From the NCBI RefSeq assembly GCF_900168205.1, contig NZ_FUZE01000003.1, positions 124,001 to 188,000 of the forward strand: a stretch of DNA of 64,000 nucleotides. Direction: 5' to 3'. Below the pieces are notes generated by a model that was given only the letters and a program-made list of their open reading frames with translations, was not told the DNA's origin and made no database searches. Of this stretch, positions 20,296-28,125 are shown in pieces (the first letter of the stretch is position 1; every line of letters starts with the position of its first letter). Position numbers and translations under genes: made by a program. The DNA comes from Chryseobacterium balustinum (lineage in GTDB: Bacteria > Bacteroidota > Bacteroidia > Flavobacteriales > Weeksellaceae).

Positions 20296-20739
20296 ATGAT
20301 ACGTATTACAAAAATTTTCACATTCGAAACTGCTCATGTTTTGTATAATTATGACGGAAAATGTAAAAATATGCACGGGCATTCCTATAAGCTTTTCGTT
20401 ACGGTAAAAGGAAAACCTGTCAATGATCTTGAAAATCCTAAAAATGGAATGGTGGTAGATTTTGGCGATATTAAAGATATTGTAAAGTCTGAGATTGTTG
20501 ATGTTTGGGATCATGCTGTTTTGATCAATGGAGTTTCTCCGCATAGAGAATTGGGTGAAGGTTTAGAAAATCAGGGTCATAAAGTAATCTACTGTACTTT
20601 TCAACCGACTTGCGAGAATATGTTGTACGCGATCGCTGCAAAAGTAAAATCAAAACTTCCGGAAGGAATTTCTTTAGCTTATCTTAAACTTCACGAAACC
20701 GAAAACTCTTACGGGGAATGGTTTGCAGAAGATAATTAA
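20296..20739 (+). CDS. queD: 6-carboxytetrahydropterin synthase (QueD family)
   Basis: 147 residues from the ATG at 20296 (MIRITKIFTFETAH). An in-frame start at 20266 would lie upstream of the promoter box and is rejected. The family makes 6-carboxytetrahydropterin from dihydroneopterin triphosphate, the second step towards queuosine. The zinc ligands are visible: His in FETAH (14) and the pair in MHGHSY (about 28-30). The catalytic Cys lies near CKNMHGH. The LHETENSYGEW block near the C-terminus is typical. The 3' end overlaps lpxH by 17 bases. Confidence 0.92.
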   Translation: MIRITKIFTFETAHVLYNYDGKCKNMHGHSYKLFVTVKGKPVNDLENPKNGMVVDFGDIKDIVKSEIVDVWDHAVLINGVSPHRELGEGLENQGHKVIYCTFQPTCENMLYAIAAKVKSKLPEGISLAYLKLHETENSYGEWFAEDN

Positions 20740-21547
20740 TGATTTTTTACTGAAAATTAAAATAGAAAAGGTGCTTAAAACAACCATTAATTTAGAGCCA
20801 AGGAAAAAAGTGTATTTTGCTTCAGATCAGCATTTTGGTGCTCCAAATCCTAAAGAGAGCAAAGTGCGTGAAGAAAAATTTATCCGATGGATGAATGAGA
20901 TCAAAGAAGATGCTCAGGTTTTATTTTTAATGGGTGATCTGTTTGATTTCTGGCACGAATGGAATCATGTGATTCCAAAAGGTTATGTACGTGTTCTCGG
21001 AAAAATTGCCGAATTAAAAGATCATGGGGTACAGGTTTATTTTTTTGTAGGAAACCACGATTTGTGGATGAAAGATTATCTTGAAGAAGAAATTGGCTGC
21101 ACCGTTTTTTATAAAAAACAATATTTTGAAATTGCGGGAAAACAGTTTCTTTTAGCTCATGGAGACGGTTTAGGCCCCGGAGATAAGGGATATAAAAGAA
21201 TGAAAAAAGTCTTTACGAATCCTATTGCACAATGGTTTTTCAAATGGCTGCACCCAGATATTGCCATGAAAATAGCGCTGTATATGTCTCAGAAAAATAA
21301 AATGATTTCGGGAGATGAAGACAAAGCATTTTTAGGTGAGGATAAAGAGTTCCTGATTATCTATTCTAAAAAGAAACTTGAAAACGAGAAAATTGACTAC
21401 TTTATTTATGGTCACCGACATTTGCCGATGGTTTTAGATTTAGGTGAAAATTCAAAATATATCAATCTGGGAGACTGGATTTCCTATTTCACTTACGGAG
21501 TTTTCGAACACGATTTTCAACTGAAAACTTTTGAAAAACAGGAATAA
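20723..21547 (+). CDS. lpxH: UDP-2,3-diacylglucosamine diphosphatase
   Basis: 274 residues. A calcineurin-type metallophosphoesterase that cleaves the pyrophosphate of UDP-diacylglucosamine in lipid A synthesis at the inner face of the membrane. All metal motifs are present: SDQHFG, GDLFDFW, GNHDLW, LLAHGDG and GHRH. The ATG at 20723 overlaps queD by 17 bases. A GTG at 20771 (VLKTTINLEP) would leave no overlap and is a credible alternative start. Expression is probably coupled to queD. Confidence 0.9.
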   Translation: MQKIINDFLLKIKIEKVLKTTINLEPRKKVYFASDQHFGAPNPKESKVREEKFIRWMNEIKEDAQVLFLMGDLFDFWHEWNHVIPKGYVRVLGKIAELKDHGVQVYFFVGNHDLWMKDYLEEEIGCTVFYKKQYFEIAGKQFLLAHGDGLGPGDKGYKRMKKVFTNPIAQWFFKWLHPDIAMKIALYMSQKNKMISGDEDKAFLGEDKEFLIIYSKKKLENEKIDYFIYGHRHLPMVLDLGENSKYINLGDWISYFTYGVFEHDFQLKTFEKQE

Positions 21548-21660
21548 AAAAAATTACCCCATAAATGAGGTAATCCTGAACAAAGGTTTCAAGGCCTTTA
21601 TTACTAATCCATATTCCGAGGATGAAGTTACAAAAACTTGACCAAATTTTTAATTTTAGT
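21546..21660 (-). ncRNA. Candidate minus-strand structured RNA ending at an intrinsic terminator
   Basis: Between lpxH and the LuxE-like gene a 10-bp hairpin (21553-21574) is followed on the minus strand by eight T. It has a U-G pair on the minus strand where the plus strand has a C-A mismatch, so it is built for minus-strand RNA. Upstream on that strand lie further small hairpins (21582-21599, about 21607-21624, and about 21627-21641). No minus-strand gene feeds this terminator. No clear -7 box was found, so the 5' end is a guess. Confidence 0.4.
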
Positions 21661-21742
21661 ATTAAAAAATTATTAAAAGTTATGCTTGTTGTAATAAGTG
21701 CTTCATTTTGAGATAATAACAGGTTTTTAAATATTTATACCA

Positions 21743-22723
21743 TTGGAAAATATATTCGACATAAAGACAGAGCAAGACTTTTTGGCTGCGTCACTCAAGA
21801 CATTCCGTTATCAATATGACAATATGGAAGTGTATAGAAAATTTGTTGACTATCTGAAAATCAATCCTGAAGAAATTGAAAGTTTAGACAAAATTCCGTT
21901 TTTGCCGATTGAGATGTTTAAAAATCATCAGATTTTAGATAAAAATGTTTCTACAGAATTGTATTTTCAGAGTTCGGGAACGACGCAGATGAATTTGTCT
22001 AAACATTTCATTGCAGATGAAAATATTTATCAGGAAAGTATCTATAAAAGTTTCGAACAGTTTATCGGAAAGCCTGAAGATTTTATTTTCTTAGGATTGC
22101 TGCCAAGTTATCTTGAAAAACAAAATTCATCTTTAATTTACATGGTTGATTATTTAATGAAAAAATCCGGCAAGCCTGAAAACGGATATTTTCTTTACAA
22201 TCATGAAGATTTATTTAAACTTTTAAATGAGTTAAAAGATAAAAAAGTCATTCTATTCGGAGTTTCTTTTGCACTTTTAGATTTTCTGGATTTCTGCAAC
22301 TCAAGCTCTCAAACTCTACAATTCTCCAACACTCTGACTGTAATCGAAACAGGCGGAATGAAAGGCAGGAAAGAAGAAATGACCAAAGATGAATTGCTGA
22401 AGATTTTGCAGGAAGGTCTTAAAACCGATAAAATTTATTCAGAATATTCTATGACCGAGCTTCTTTCGCAAGCTTATTCTTTGGGGCAAAATGAATATCA
22501 ATGTCCGAATTGGATGCGTATTTTAATGAGAAATGTAGAAGACCCTTTTAGCTATGAAAAAGAAGGGAAAACCGGAGCAATTAATATTATTGATTTAGCA
22601 AATATTCATTCATGCTCATTTATTGCCACTCAGGATTTAGGAAAAATTGTTGGCGATAAATTTCAGGTGTTGGGAAGAATTGACCATTCTGATATTCGTG
22701 GTTGCAGCTTGTTGGTGAGCTGA
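21743..22723 (+). CDS. LuxE/PaaK-like acyl-protein synthetase family protein
   Basis: 326 residues, starting at a TTG (21743); no ATG lies close by. The SSGTT motif near residue 75 (FQSSGTTQMN) is the ATP-binding loop of adenylate-forming enzymes. The fold matches the LuxE domain: acyl transfer to a protein with AMP formation. Motifs YSEYSMTE and DLGKIVGDKFQVLGRIDHSDIRG continue the family pattern. In luminous bacteria LuxE supplies fatty aldehyde, but no lux genes are here. In Bacteroidota such genes often occur alone or near surface-polysaccharide genes, so the substrate is unknown. Confidence 0.82.
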   Translation: MENIFDIKTEQDFLAASLKTFRYQYDNMEVYRKFVDYLKINPEEIESLDKIPFLPIEMFKNHQILDKNVSTELYFQSSGTTQMNLSKHFIADENIYQESIYKSFEQFIGKPEDFIFLGLLPSYLEKQNSSLIYMVDYLMKKSGKPENGYFLYNHEDLFKLLNELKDKKVILFGVSFALLDFLDFCNSSSQTLQFSNTLTVIETGGMKGRKEEMTKDELLKILQEGLKTDKIYSEYSMTELLSQAYSLGQNEYQCPNWMRILMRNVEDPFSYEKEGKTGAINIIDLANIHSCSFIATQDLGKIVGDKFQVLGRIDHSDIRGCSLLVS

Positions 22724-22788
22724 TTGGGTCGGAGAGTTTTAGAATGGGAGGATTTTAAAGTTTAATAAGTCGTTTCTTAAAAATATTA

Positions 22789-23334
22789 ATGTTAAAAATC
22801 GAAGAATTAGTTCATGCATTTATTCATTCTCAATGTGATTTTGAGAAAGAAATTGTATTGACTAATCATTTTCAGGCAGATTGGGAGGCTGATATTTTAG
22901 TGATTAATTCTGAGGGATTTAGTCACGAAATAGAAATTAAATTGTCTAAAAGTGATTTTAAAAATGATTTTAAAAAATCTTACGTCAATAGGTCTACAGG
23001 AGAGAAATTTCTAAAGCACGATAAAATTTGCTGTGGTGATTATATCTGTAATTCTTTCAGTTTTCTTCTGCCAATGGGAATGATAGAGCATTCTGTAATT
23101 CCTGAGCATTGCGGAATTATTGAGTTTTACCATAATGTAGATTCCTGGGAAACCGAATTTTATTTGGTTCGAAAACCAACAAAAGTTCATGAAGATTCTT
23201 ATTGGAAACTAACTGATAAAGAAATTTTTATGAGAAAAATGGCGCTCAATTTATTATATAAGAAAATGGAGGTCAAGGGAAAGCATGAAGAGCTGATTTT
23301 TAAAAATCCTTTTGAAATAAAGAAAACAAAATAA
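22789..23334 (+). CDS. Probable PD-(D/E)XK nuclease-like protein (MmcB-like)
   Basis: 181 residues, no signal peptide. The core WEADILVIN followed by HEIEIKLSKSDFKNDFKK gives the Asp / Glu-x-Lys arrangement of PD-(D/E)XK nucleases, and the overall pattern recalls MmcB-type DNA repair proteins. Later blocks (CNSFSFLLPMGMI, CGIIEFY) fit the same fold. The assignment is by motif only. It lies 65 bases after the LuxE-like gene and converges on aqpZ, and the gap holds no clear promoter. Confidence 0.6.
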   Translation: MLKIEELVHAFIHSQCDFEKEIVLTNHFQADWEADILVINSEGFSHEIEIKLSKSDFKNDFKKSYVNRSTGEKFLKHDKICCGDYICNSFSFLLPMGMIEHSVIPEHCGIIEFYHNVDSWETEFYLVRKPTKVHEDSYWKLTDKEIFMRKMALNLLYKKMEVKGKHEELIFKNPFEIKKTK

Positions 23335-23335
23335 A

Positions 23336-23367
23336 AATTCCTGCCTAAAAAGACAGGAATTAGTTTT
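23336..23367. terminator. Terminator between the nuclease-like gene and aqpZ
   Basis: AATTCCTG (23336-23343) pairs with CAGGAATT (23354-23361), followed by a T-rich stretch; it serves two convergent genes. Confidence 0.7.
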
Positions 23368-23382
23368 TATATAACGCTTTAA

Positions 23383-24096
23383 TTATTTTACTTCGGGTTT
23401 TTCCATCAACAGATTGTAAGTTAATGCTGCGAAAATTCCACCTAAAATAGGAGCTGTAATAAATAGCCATAGCTGAGAAAGAGCTTCACCACCTGCAATA
23501 ATTGCTGGGCCAATACTTCTCGCTGGGTTTACAGAAACTCCGGTTATTTTAATTCCAACAATATGAATTAAAACCAAAGAGAAGCCAATTGCTAAACCAG
23601 CAAAACCACCATTGATATTTTTTGTAGAAGTTGATCCTAAAATCACCATCAAAAAGATAAATGTGAAAATAAATTCAGCCACAAACGCAGCAACAGTATT
23701 GTACTGATCAAGATATCCGGTTCCCCAACCGTTAGATCCTAAAGCCCAAGGTTTCATTTCTGCACCGGGGTGATTGGTGAAAATTAAATAAAGAATTCCG
23801 GCTCCGATAATGGCTCCGATAATCTGGGCAATAACGTAGCGAACGGCTTCATCCATTTTCATTCTTCCCGCTGCAACCATCGCAATAGAAATGGCAGGGT
23901 TAATATGGCAACCCGAAATGTGGCCAATTGCATAAGCCATGGCAACAACACTAAGGCCAAATGCGAAAGAAATTCCTAGAAGTCCTACTCCTGTAGTTCC
24001 GTCTGCGCCTGCAATTACAGCGCTTCCGCAACCCATTAAAACTAAGACCATAGTGCCGAACATTTCGGCTACGAATTTTGAGGTTTTTGAAATCAT
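23383..24096 (-). CDS. aqpZ: Aquaporin (MIP family), AqpZ-like
   Basis: 237 residues with six membrane segments and the two pore half-helices. The NPA motifs are at 66-68 (HINPAIS) and 190-192 (VNPARS). Arg193 after the second NPA and His178 in the fifth helix match the water-selective filter of AqpZ rather than the glycerol facilitators. It passes water across the inner membrane. The gene stands alone and converges on the nuclease-like gene. Confidence 0.92.
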   Translation of the reverse strand: MISKTSKFVAEMFGTMVLVLMGCGSAVIAGADGTTGVGLLGISFAFGLSVVAMAYAIGHISGCHINPAISIAMVAAGRMKMDEAVRYVIAQIIGAIIGAGILYLIFTNHPGAEMKPWALGSNGWGTGYLDQYNTVAAFVAEFIFTFIFLMVILGSTSTKNINGGFAGLAIGFSLVLIHIVGIKITGVSVNPARSIGPAIIAGGEALSQLWLFITAPILGGIFAALTYNLLMEKPEVK

Positions 24097-24276
24097 CTCT
24101 TATTGTATTTTTTAATTAGAAAGCTAATTTACAAAAATTAATAATTCAATGATTTTTTATTTTAATTATTTAATTTAATGTATTTGTGGTTTTATTTTTG
24201 ATAATATTTATGTTAATTAACTTTTTTTAAGTTTATATTTTTAATTGTAAAATATTATGTCTTTGCTTTAAATTGA

Positions 24277-24284
24277 TATCTTTG
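24277..24284 (+). promoter_or_regulatory. -7 element TATCTTTG before DUF5715 gene
   Basis: An exact TAnnTTTG box about 50 bases before the ATG at 24334. The rest of the 237-base gap is AT-rich and shows nothing else. Confidence 0.4.
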
Positions 24285-24333
24285 AAAGTAAGAAAGTTAA
24301 TATTTATTCGTTTTACATTTTAAATGGTATTTA

Positions 24334-24951
24334 ATGAGGAAGTATCTTTTTATAATCCCTTTGTTTTTTCATCATATTTTTTACGGACAGCAATCTAAAA
24401 AAATACTGCCTTGTTATGACCTTGCAGAGGTTTTAAAGGTTGAGCCAACTCCGCTTTATAAGTCGCATTTAGATGCTTCTAAAAGTTTTAATGTAAAACT
24501 TCTGAAAACGACAAGTACCGTTCAGAAATATATCAACAGCGGAAAATTTCATTCCATCAAAAAATCAGGAAAAGGCTATAAGGTTCAAAAATTAGATTAC
24601 AGCAGAGCCTGGATGGTTTCTAAAGGGAAATCAACTTTAGAAAAAATGGGAGCGAGGTTTAGTAAAGAAACCAAAGGTCATACTTTTACCGTTTCATCGA
24701 TTACCAGGACACTTGAAGACCAATGCAGATTGAGAAGGGTGAATTCTAATGCGAGTTTAGGAGTTAGTTCGCATAATTATGGCAATTCATTCGATATTTC
24801 TTATGTGAGATTCAATGGGGTCTTGAAAAGTAATCCAAAAATGGAGGCTGCTTTAGAAAAGGTGTTGAAATATTATGCCGATGCAGGGCAAATTTATTAT
24901 ATTAAAGAAAGGCAGCAGAGCTGTTTTCATGTGACCGTGAGAAATTATTAA
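24334..24951 (+). CDS. DUF5715 protein, peptidase M15-like
   Basis: 205 residues with an N-terminal signal peptide (MRKYLFIIPLFFHHIFYGQ). The second half holds SSHNYGNSFDIS (His147, Asp154) and a late His199 (CFHVTV). This His-x6-Asp plus terminal His pattern is the zinc site of LAS-type D-Ala-D-Ala peptidases (family M15), so a periplasmic peptidoglycan peptidase is likely. It matches the DUF5715 family in length and order. No activity can be claimed from the sequence alone. It is monocistronic. Confidence 0.75.
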   Translation: MRKYLFIIPLFFHHIFYGQQSKKILPCYDLAEVLKVEPTPLYKSHLDASKSFNVKLLKTTSTVQKYINSGKFHSIKKSGKGYKVQKLDYSRAWMVSKGKSTLEKMGARFSKETKGHTFTVSSITRTLEDQCRLRRVNSNASLGVSSHNYGNSFDISYVRFNGVLKSNPKMEAALEKVLKYYADAGQIYYIKERQQSCFHVTVRNY

Positions 24952-25032
24952 ATAATTATTATTTATTCATGGGATGTTTGTGTAGTTTAGGGATAATCGA
25001 TAATTTTATGCACCGAATTAAAAACCATTTTT

Positions 25033-25773
25033 ATGAACAATTTAAACAGAGAGGAATATTCCATGGCCGTAGAAGGCTGGATTATGGCAAAGCAAGACAT
25101 TAAACGAGTTGCAGAGCTTTTTCCTCCCAATTACGTATTCAATTTATCACCTGAGCAAGTGCAATGGCTTAAGAAAAATAATTCTAATAAAGAGTTTTGT
25201 GTAGAAATAGGAATTATTAAAGATGAATTGTCAATAATTTTATGCCCATTAGACGAAAAAGGGACTAAAGTTGAGGTTGGTGAAGTTCCTTATTCTTCTT
25301 TTGAAGCTTTAGATCGTGATTTAAAATTAACTGAAATTCAAACATACACAATTGTTAAAAATGCATTGCTGTCAAAAGATATGCGTAAAATTGATAATGA
25401 TGCTGATATGTTTTTTCCAATTACAAGCCAACCTGTAATGGAGCAGGATAAAGCGGTAGATTCTATCGAGTCATGGCAGAGTAACGGGGAAGACTGGTTT
25501 TATGCGCAGTACAAAGAAGATAAGGGTAGAAATATTTTTAATAAGTTTTATGTACCTTCGGATAAAATTTGTCACGCAGATGAAGGGCTTAGTTTTGTTT
25601 GTTCTTTTGGATTGAAATTTTCAGAAATTTATCAAAAACAATTACCTGCATTAATCTTTATTTCTTTTCATAACTATTTAGGGAACGGAAGTGCGCAGAC
25701 TATTTCAAATACATATGACTATGCAAAGCCGTGTCCACCGATCTGTAAAATACCAGATTTTGGGGAAGAGTAA
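25033..25773 (+). CDS. Hypothetical protein upstream of a two-component system
   Basis: 246 residues, no signal peptide and no membrane segment, so probably cytoplasmic. I do not recognise a family. The C-terminal part has an aromatic-rich stretch (EDWFYAQYKEDKGRN) and four scattered Cys in CPP and CKI context near the end. It lies 12 bases upstream of the membrane protein gene 25786-26415, which overlaps the histidine kinase gene, so it is probably first in a four-gene operon. Its role may relate to that signalling system, which is inference. Confidence 0.6.
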   Translation: MNNLNREEYSMAVEGWIMAKQDIKRVAELFPPNYVFNLSPEQVQWLKKNNSNKEFCVEIGIIKDELSIILCPLDEKGTKVEVGEVPYSSFEALDRDLKLTEIQTYTIVKNALLSKDMRKIDNDADMFFPITSQPVMEQDKAVDSIESWQSNGEDWFYAQYKEDKGRNIFNKFYVPSDKICHADEGLSFVCSFGLKFSEIYQKQLPALIFISFHNYLGNGSAQTISNTYDYAKPCPPICKIPDFGEE

Positions 25774-25785
25774 TAATTACTAAAA

Positions 25786-26415
25786 ATGGTAGAATTTTAC
25801 AAAACATTTTTATTTATAAATTATGGGCTGCTTTCAGCCCTAATTTTCCTAATATTTTGGAAATATATCATTCTTAATAAAACAGAAAAGCAATATACCT
25901 ATTATATTGTTTTTCTTTTTTTAATTGAATTTTGCAGTTTTATATTGCCTTACTTATTAGAGTTAGAGGATACCTCTTTTTTATACCATTTCTTTATTGC
26001 AGGTGAGTTTTTACTTTTAACAGGGGTCTTTATAAGAAAATTAAGTATAAATAAACTTTTTTTAATTTTTTCGGCGCTTTTGTCGATGGGATTTTTATTT
26101 GTCATCTATGGCTTAAAGATCAGTTTTAATTATGATCTGGCAAAAATAATTTCTAATCTGATGATCATATGCCTTGTTGCAGTATTTCTTATTCAGCAAA
26201 TTAAAAGCGGAAAAAACATCGATCGATTTATTTTGGTAGATGCTAGTATTTTCTTTTATTATTCAGTTTCTGTGCTTATTTTTGTAGTGTTATCGCAATT
26301 CGTTAATCTGTCTACAGAAAGTGTTTACTTAATAATGGGAGTCAATAATGTTTTGTCAACTTTTCTTTATTGTTCAATCTTATATACCTTTTTAAAATTA
26401 AAGAAGTTACCTTAA
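25786..26415 (+). CDS. Multi-pass membrane protein, possible sensor partner
   Basis: 209 residues, almost wholly hydrophobic, with about six to seven predicted membrane segments from residue 8 to the end. No enzyme motif is visible and I do not recognise the family. The 3' end overlaps the histidine kinase frame by 46 bases. The kinase itself has only one membrane helix and no sensor domain, so this protein may be the separately encoded sensory part. That is inference from position and topology. Confidence 0.65.
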   Translation: MVEFYKTFLFINYGLLSALIFLIFWKYIILNKTEKQYTYYIVFLFLIEFCSFILPYLLELEDTSFLYHFFIAGEFLLLTGVFIRKLSINKLFLIFSALLSMGFLFVIYGLKISFNYDLAKIISNLMIICLVAVFLIQQIKSGKNIDRFILVDASIFFYYSVSVLIFVVLSQFVNLSTESVYLIMGVNNVLSTFLYCSILYTFLKLKKLP

Positions 26416-27158
26416 ATATCAATCTGCTTATTCTGATAATTGTAACGCTTGCAATTATCGTATTTTTTATATTGGTGGCGTACAAAACTTTTGTAAACCG
26501 TATTATAAAAGAAAAAGAAGCGCAGAGTTTGGCAGAAATTCAGCATCAAAAAAAGCTGATTTTAGAAAGTACAAAGGTACAGGAAGAAGAGCGTAAAAGA
26601 ATTGCTATATCCGTGCATGATGACATTGGGAATAGATTAAATATCCTTTCTTTGTGGCTTAATAATCTTGATATCGAAGATGAGTCTACTTCTAATGTAA
26701 TTGCAGGCCAGATTTCAGAATTGATTGACAGTACAAGAAATATCTCACACTCACTTTATCCTGTCAACTTAGAAAAATTAGGTTTGATTTTGTATATCGA
26801 AGAGCTTATTACCAATTTGTCGGCAAGAATTAATATTTCACTTTTTGTTTCTTCAAAATATATACAAAAAGATCTTTTTACAGAAGTTCAGATTTATAGG
26901 ATTATACAAGAGTTTACCACCAATGTTATTAAACATTCAAGTGCAGATAAAATAGATATTGGCATCAAAGATTTTAATGATTTTACAGGAATTGTTATCT
27001 TTGATAATGGGCAGGGATTCGATTATGAAAAGGTTAAAAAAGGCATGGGGATCAAAAATATAGAATCAAGGCTACAGTCGATGGATGCACAATTCAAATG
27101 GGAAAGTATTACAAATAAAGGAAGTCGATTAATATTTAAAATTCAGAAAAAACAATGA
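26370..27158 (+). CDS. NarL-type sensor histidine kinase
   Basis: 262 residues from a TTG start at 26370, inside the preceding gene; no ATG is available between it and the conserved domains. One membrane helix (about 17-38) is followed by a coiled-coil linker, the HisKA_3 dimerisation domain with phospho-acceptor His83 (ERKRIAISVHDDIGNRL) and a HATPase_c domain (N box TNVIKHS, DNGQGFD, GMGIKNI). There is no periplasmic sensor domain. Its stop overlaps the response regulator start by four bases (ATGA), so the pair is translationally coupled. Confidence 0.9.
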   Translation: MFNLIYLFKIKEVTLNINLLILIIVTLAIIVFFILVAYKTFVNRIIKEKEAQSLAEIQHQKKLILESTKVQEEERKRIAISVHDDIGNRLNILSLWLNNLDIEDESTSNVIAGQISELIDSTRNISHSLYPVNLEKLGLILYIEELITNLSARINISLFVSSKYIQKDLFTEVQIYRIIQEFTTNVIKHSSADKIDIGIKDFNDFTGIVIFDNGQGFDYEKVKKGMGIKNIESRLQSMDAQFKWESITNKGSRLIFKIQKKQ

Positions 27159-27826
27159 GTGAGCAAATAAAAATTGCCTTGGTTGATGACGAGCAGTTAA
27201 TTCTTGAAGGAGTAAAAATGCTGTTGTCAAAAGAAAAAAACTTTTCGGTAACCATGATGGCCAATGCGGGGAACGTTTTTCTTGAGAATCTTGAGAAATG
27301 TGCTGCAGATGATTTTCCAGATATTGCCTTGGTAGATGTTCAGATGCATCCTATGAACGGTTTTGAATTGGTAGAGATTTTAAAAGATAAATACCCGGAT
27401 TTGAAAATTATTATTCTTTCATCCCATTACAAAACATCGGTTTTGGGGTATATGGTCAAGTTGGGTGTCGCAGCATTTCTTCCGAAAAATTCAGATAAAA
27501 AACTATTTATAGAAGCGATATTTAAAGTGTCTGAAAATGGTATTTTCTTTACCAATGAAGATCATGAGATGCTTCTTTCTTATATGAATAACAGCTCCAA
27601 GAAAAAATCACTCTTTAGTATGGATGATGATCTTTCTGAGAGAGAAAAAGACGTTGTGAAGCTAATTTGTCAGGAATGCACCAATAACGAAATTGCAGAA
27701 AAACTTTTTATCAGCCCTCGAACGGTAGAGAGTCACCGACAAAGAGCCATCGAAAAAATAGGAGCTAAAAATACAGTAGGAATTGTAATTTATGCCATTG
27801 TTAACAATATTTATTCTCCAGCTTAA
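27155..27826 (+). CDS. NarL/LuxR-type response regulator
   Basis: 223 residues. The receiver domain has the acidic pair DDE (11-13), phospho-acceptor Asp61 (LVDVQMHP) and Lys111 (FLPKNSD). A linker leads to a LuxR helix-turn-helix (LSEREKDVVKLI, TNNEIAEKLFISPRTVESHR, about 158-215). It is the expected partner of the kinase it overlaps by four bases and acts as a DNA-binding transcription factor. Its targets cannot be read here. A hairpin terminator follows at once. Confidence 0.95.
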   Translation: MSEQIKIALVDDEQLILEGVKMLLSKEKNFSVTMMANAGNVFLENLEKCAADDFPDIALVDVQMHPMNGFELVEILKDKYPDLKIIILSSHYKTSVLGYMVKLGVAAFLPKNSDKKLFIEAIFKVSENGIFFTNEDHEMLLSYMNNSSKKKSLFSMDDDLSEREKDVVKLICQECTNNEIAEKLFISPRTVESHRQRAIEKIGAKNTVGIVIYAIVNNIYSPA

Positions 27827-27833
27827 AAATATG

Positions 27834-27859
27834 AAGTCCGTATAAGTACGGATTTTTTT
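27834..27859 (+). terminator. Terminator of the two-component operon
   Basis: TCCGTA (27837-27842) and TACGGA (27847-27852), extended by A-T pairs, with loop TAAG and seven T. Confidence 0.8.
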
Positions 27860-27900
27860 ATTTGGTTGTTTTTACGGATTAATCTTTTTCTTTTGTGACG

Positions 27901-28041
27901 TTATTTTGTTATGTTCATTGAGGAACGCTTTTTAAGCCTTGCTAATGAATAATAAAACCGACTGAATTTTTAAAATAAATTCTAGGCAAATGTTTTTTTT
28001 AAATTTAGCGGGGAGCTGTCATTTGAGACCGCTCTTTTTTT
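27901..28041 (+). ncRNA. Possible small RNA ending at a second terminator
   Basis: A second strong hairpin (28013-28020 with 28027-28034, loop ATTTGA, then seven T) lies 150 bases beyond the operon terminator, with no gene between. A near-match promoter box TTATTTTG starts at 27901. A short transcript of about 130 bases is possible; read-through control of the first terminator is the alternative. Confidence 0.3.
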
Positions 28042-28047
28042 ATTTCC

Positions 28048-28076
28048 TTGTCATTCATTTCTTTTCCGTATTTTTG
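28048..28076 (+). promoter_or_regulatory. ABC-F gene promoter (TTG, 18 bp, TATTTTTG)
   Basis: TTG 28048-28050 and TATTTTTG 28069-28076, 18 bases apart; leader about 45 bases. Confidence 0.65.
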
Positions 28077-28125
28077 CACCCGAAAAAGATTCATATTCAT
28101 TATTCACTTTTAATATTCATTTCAA

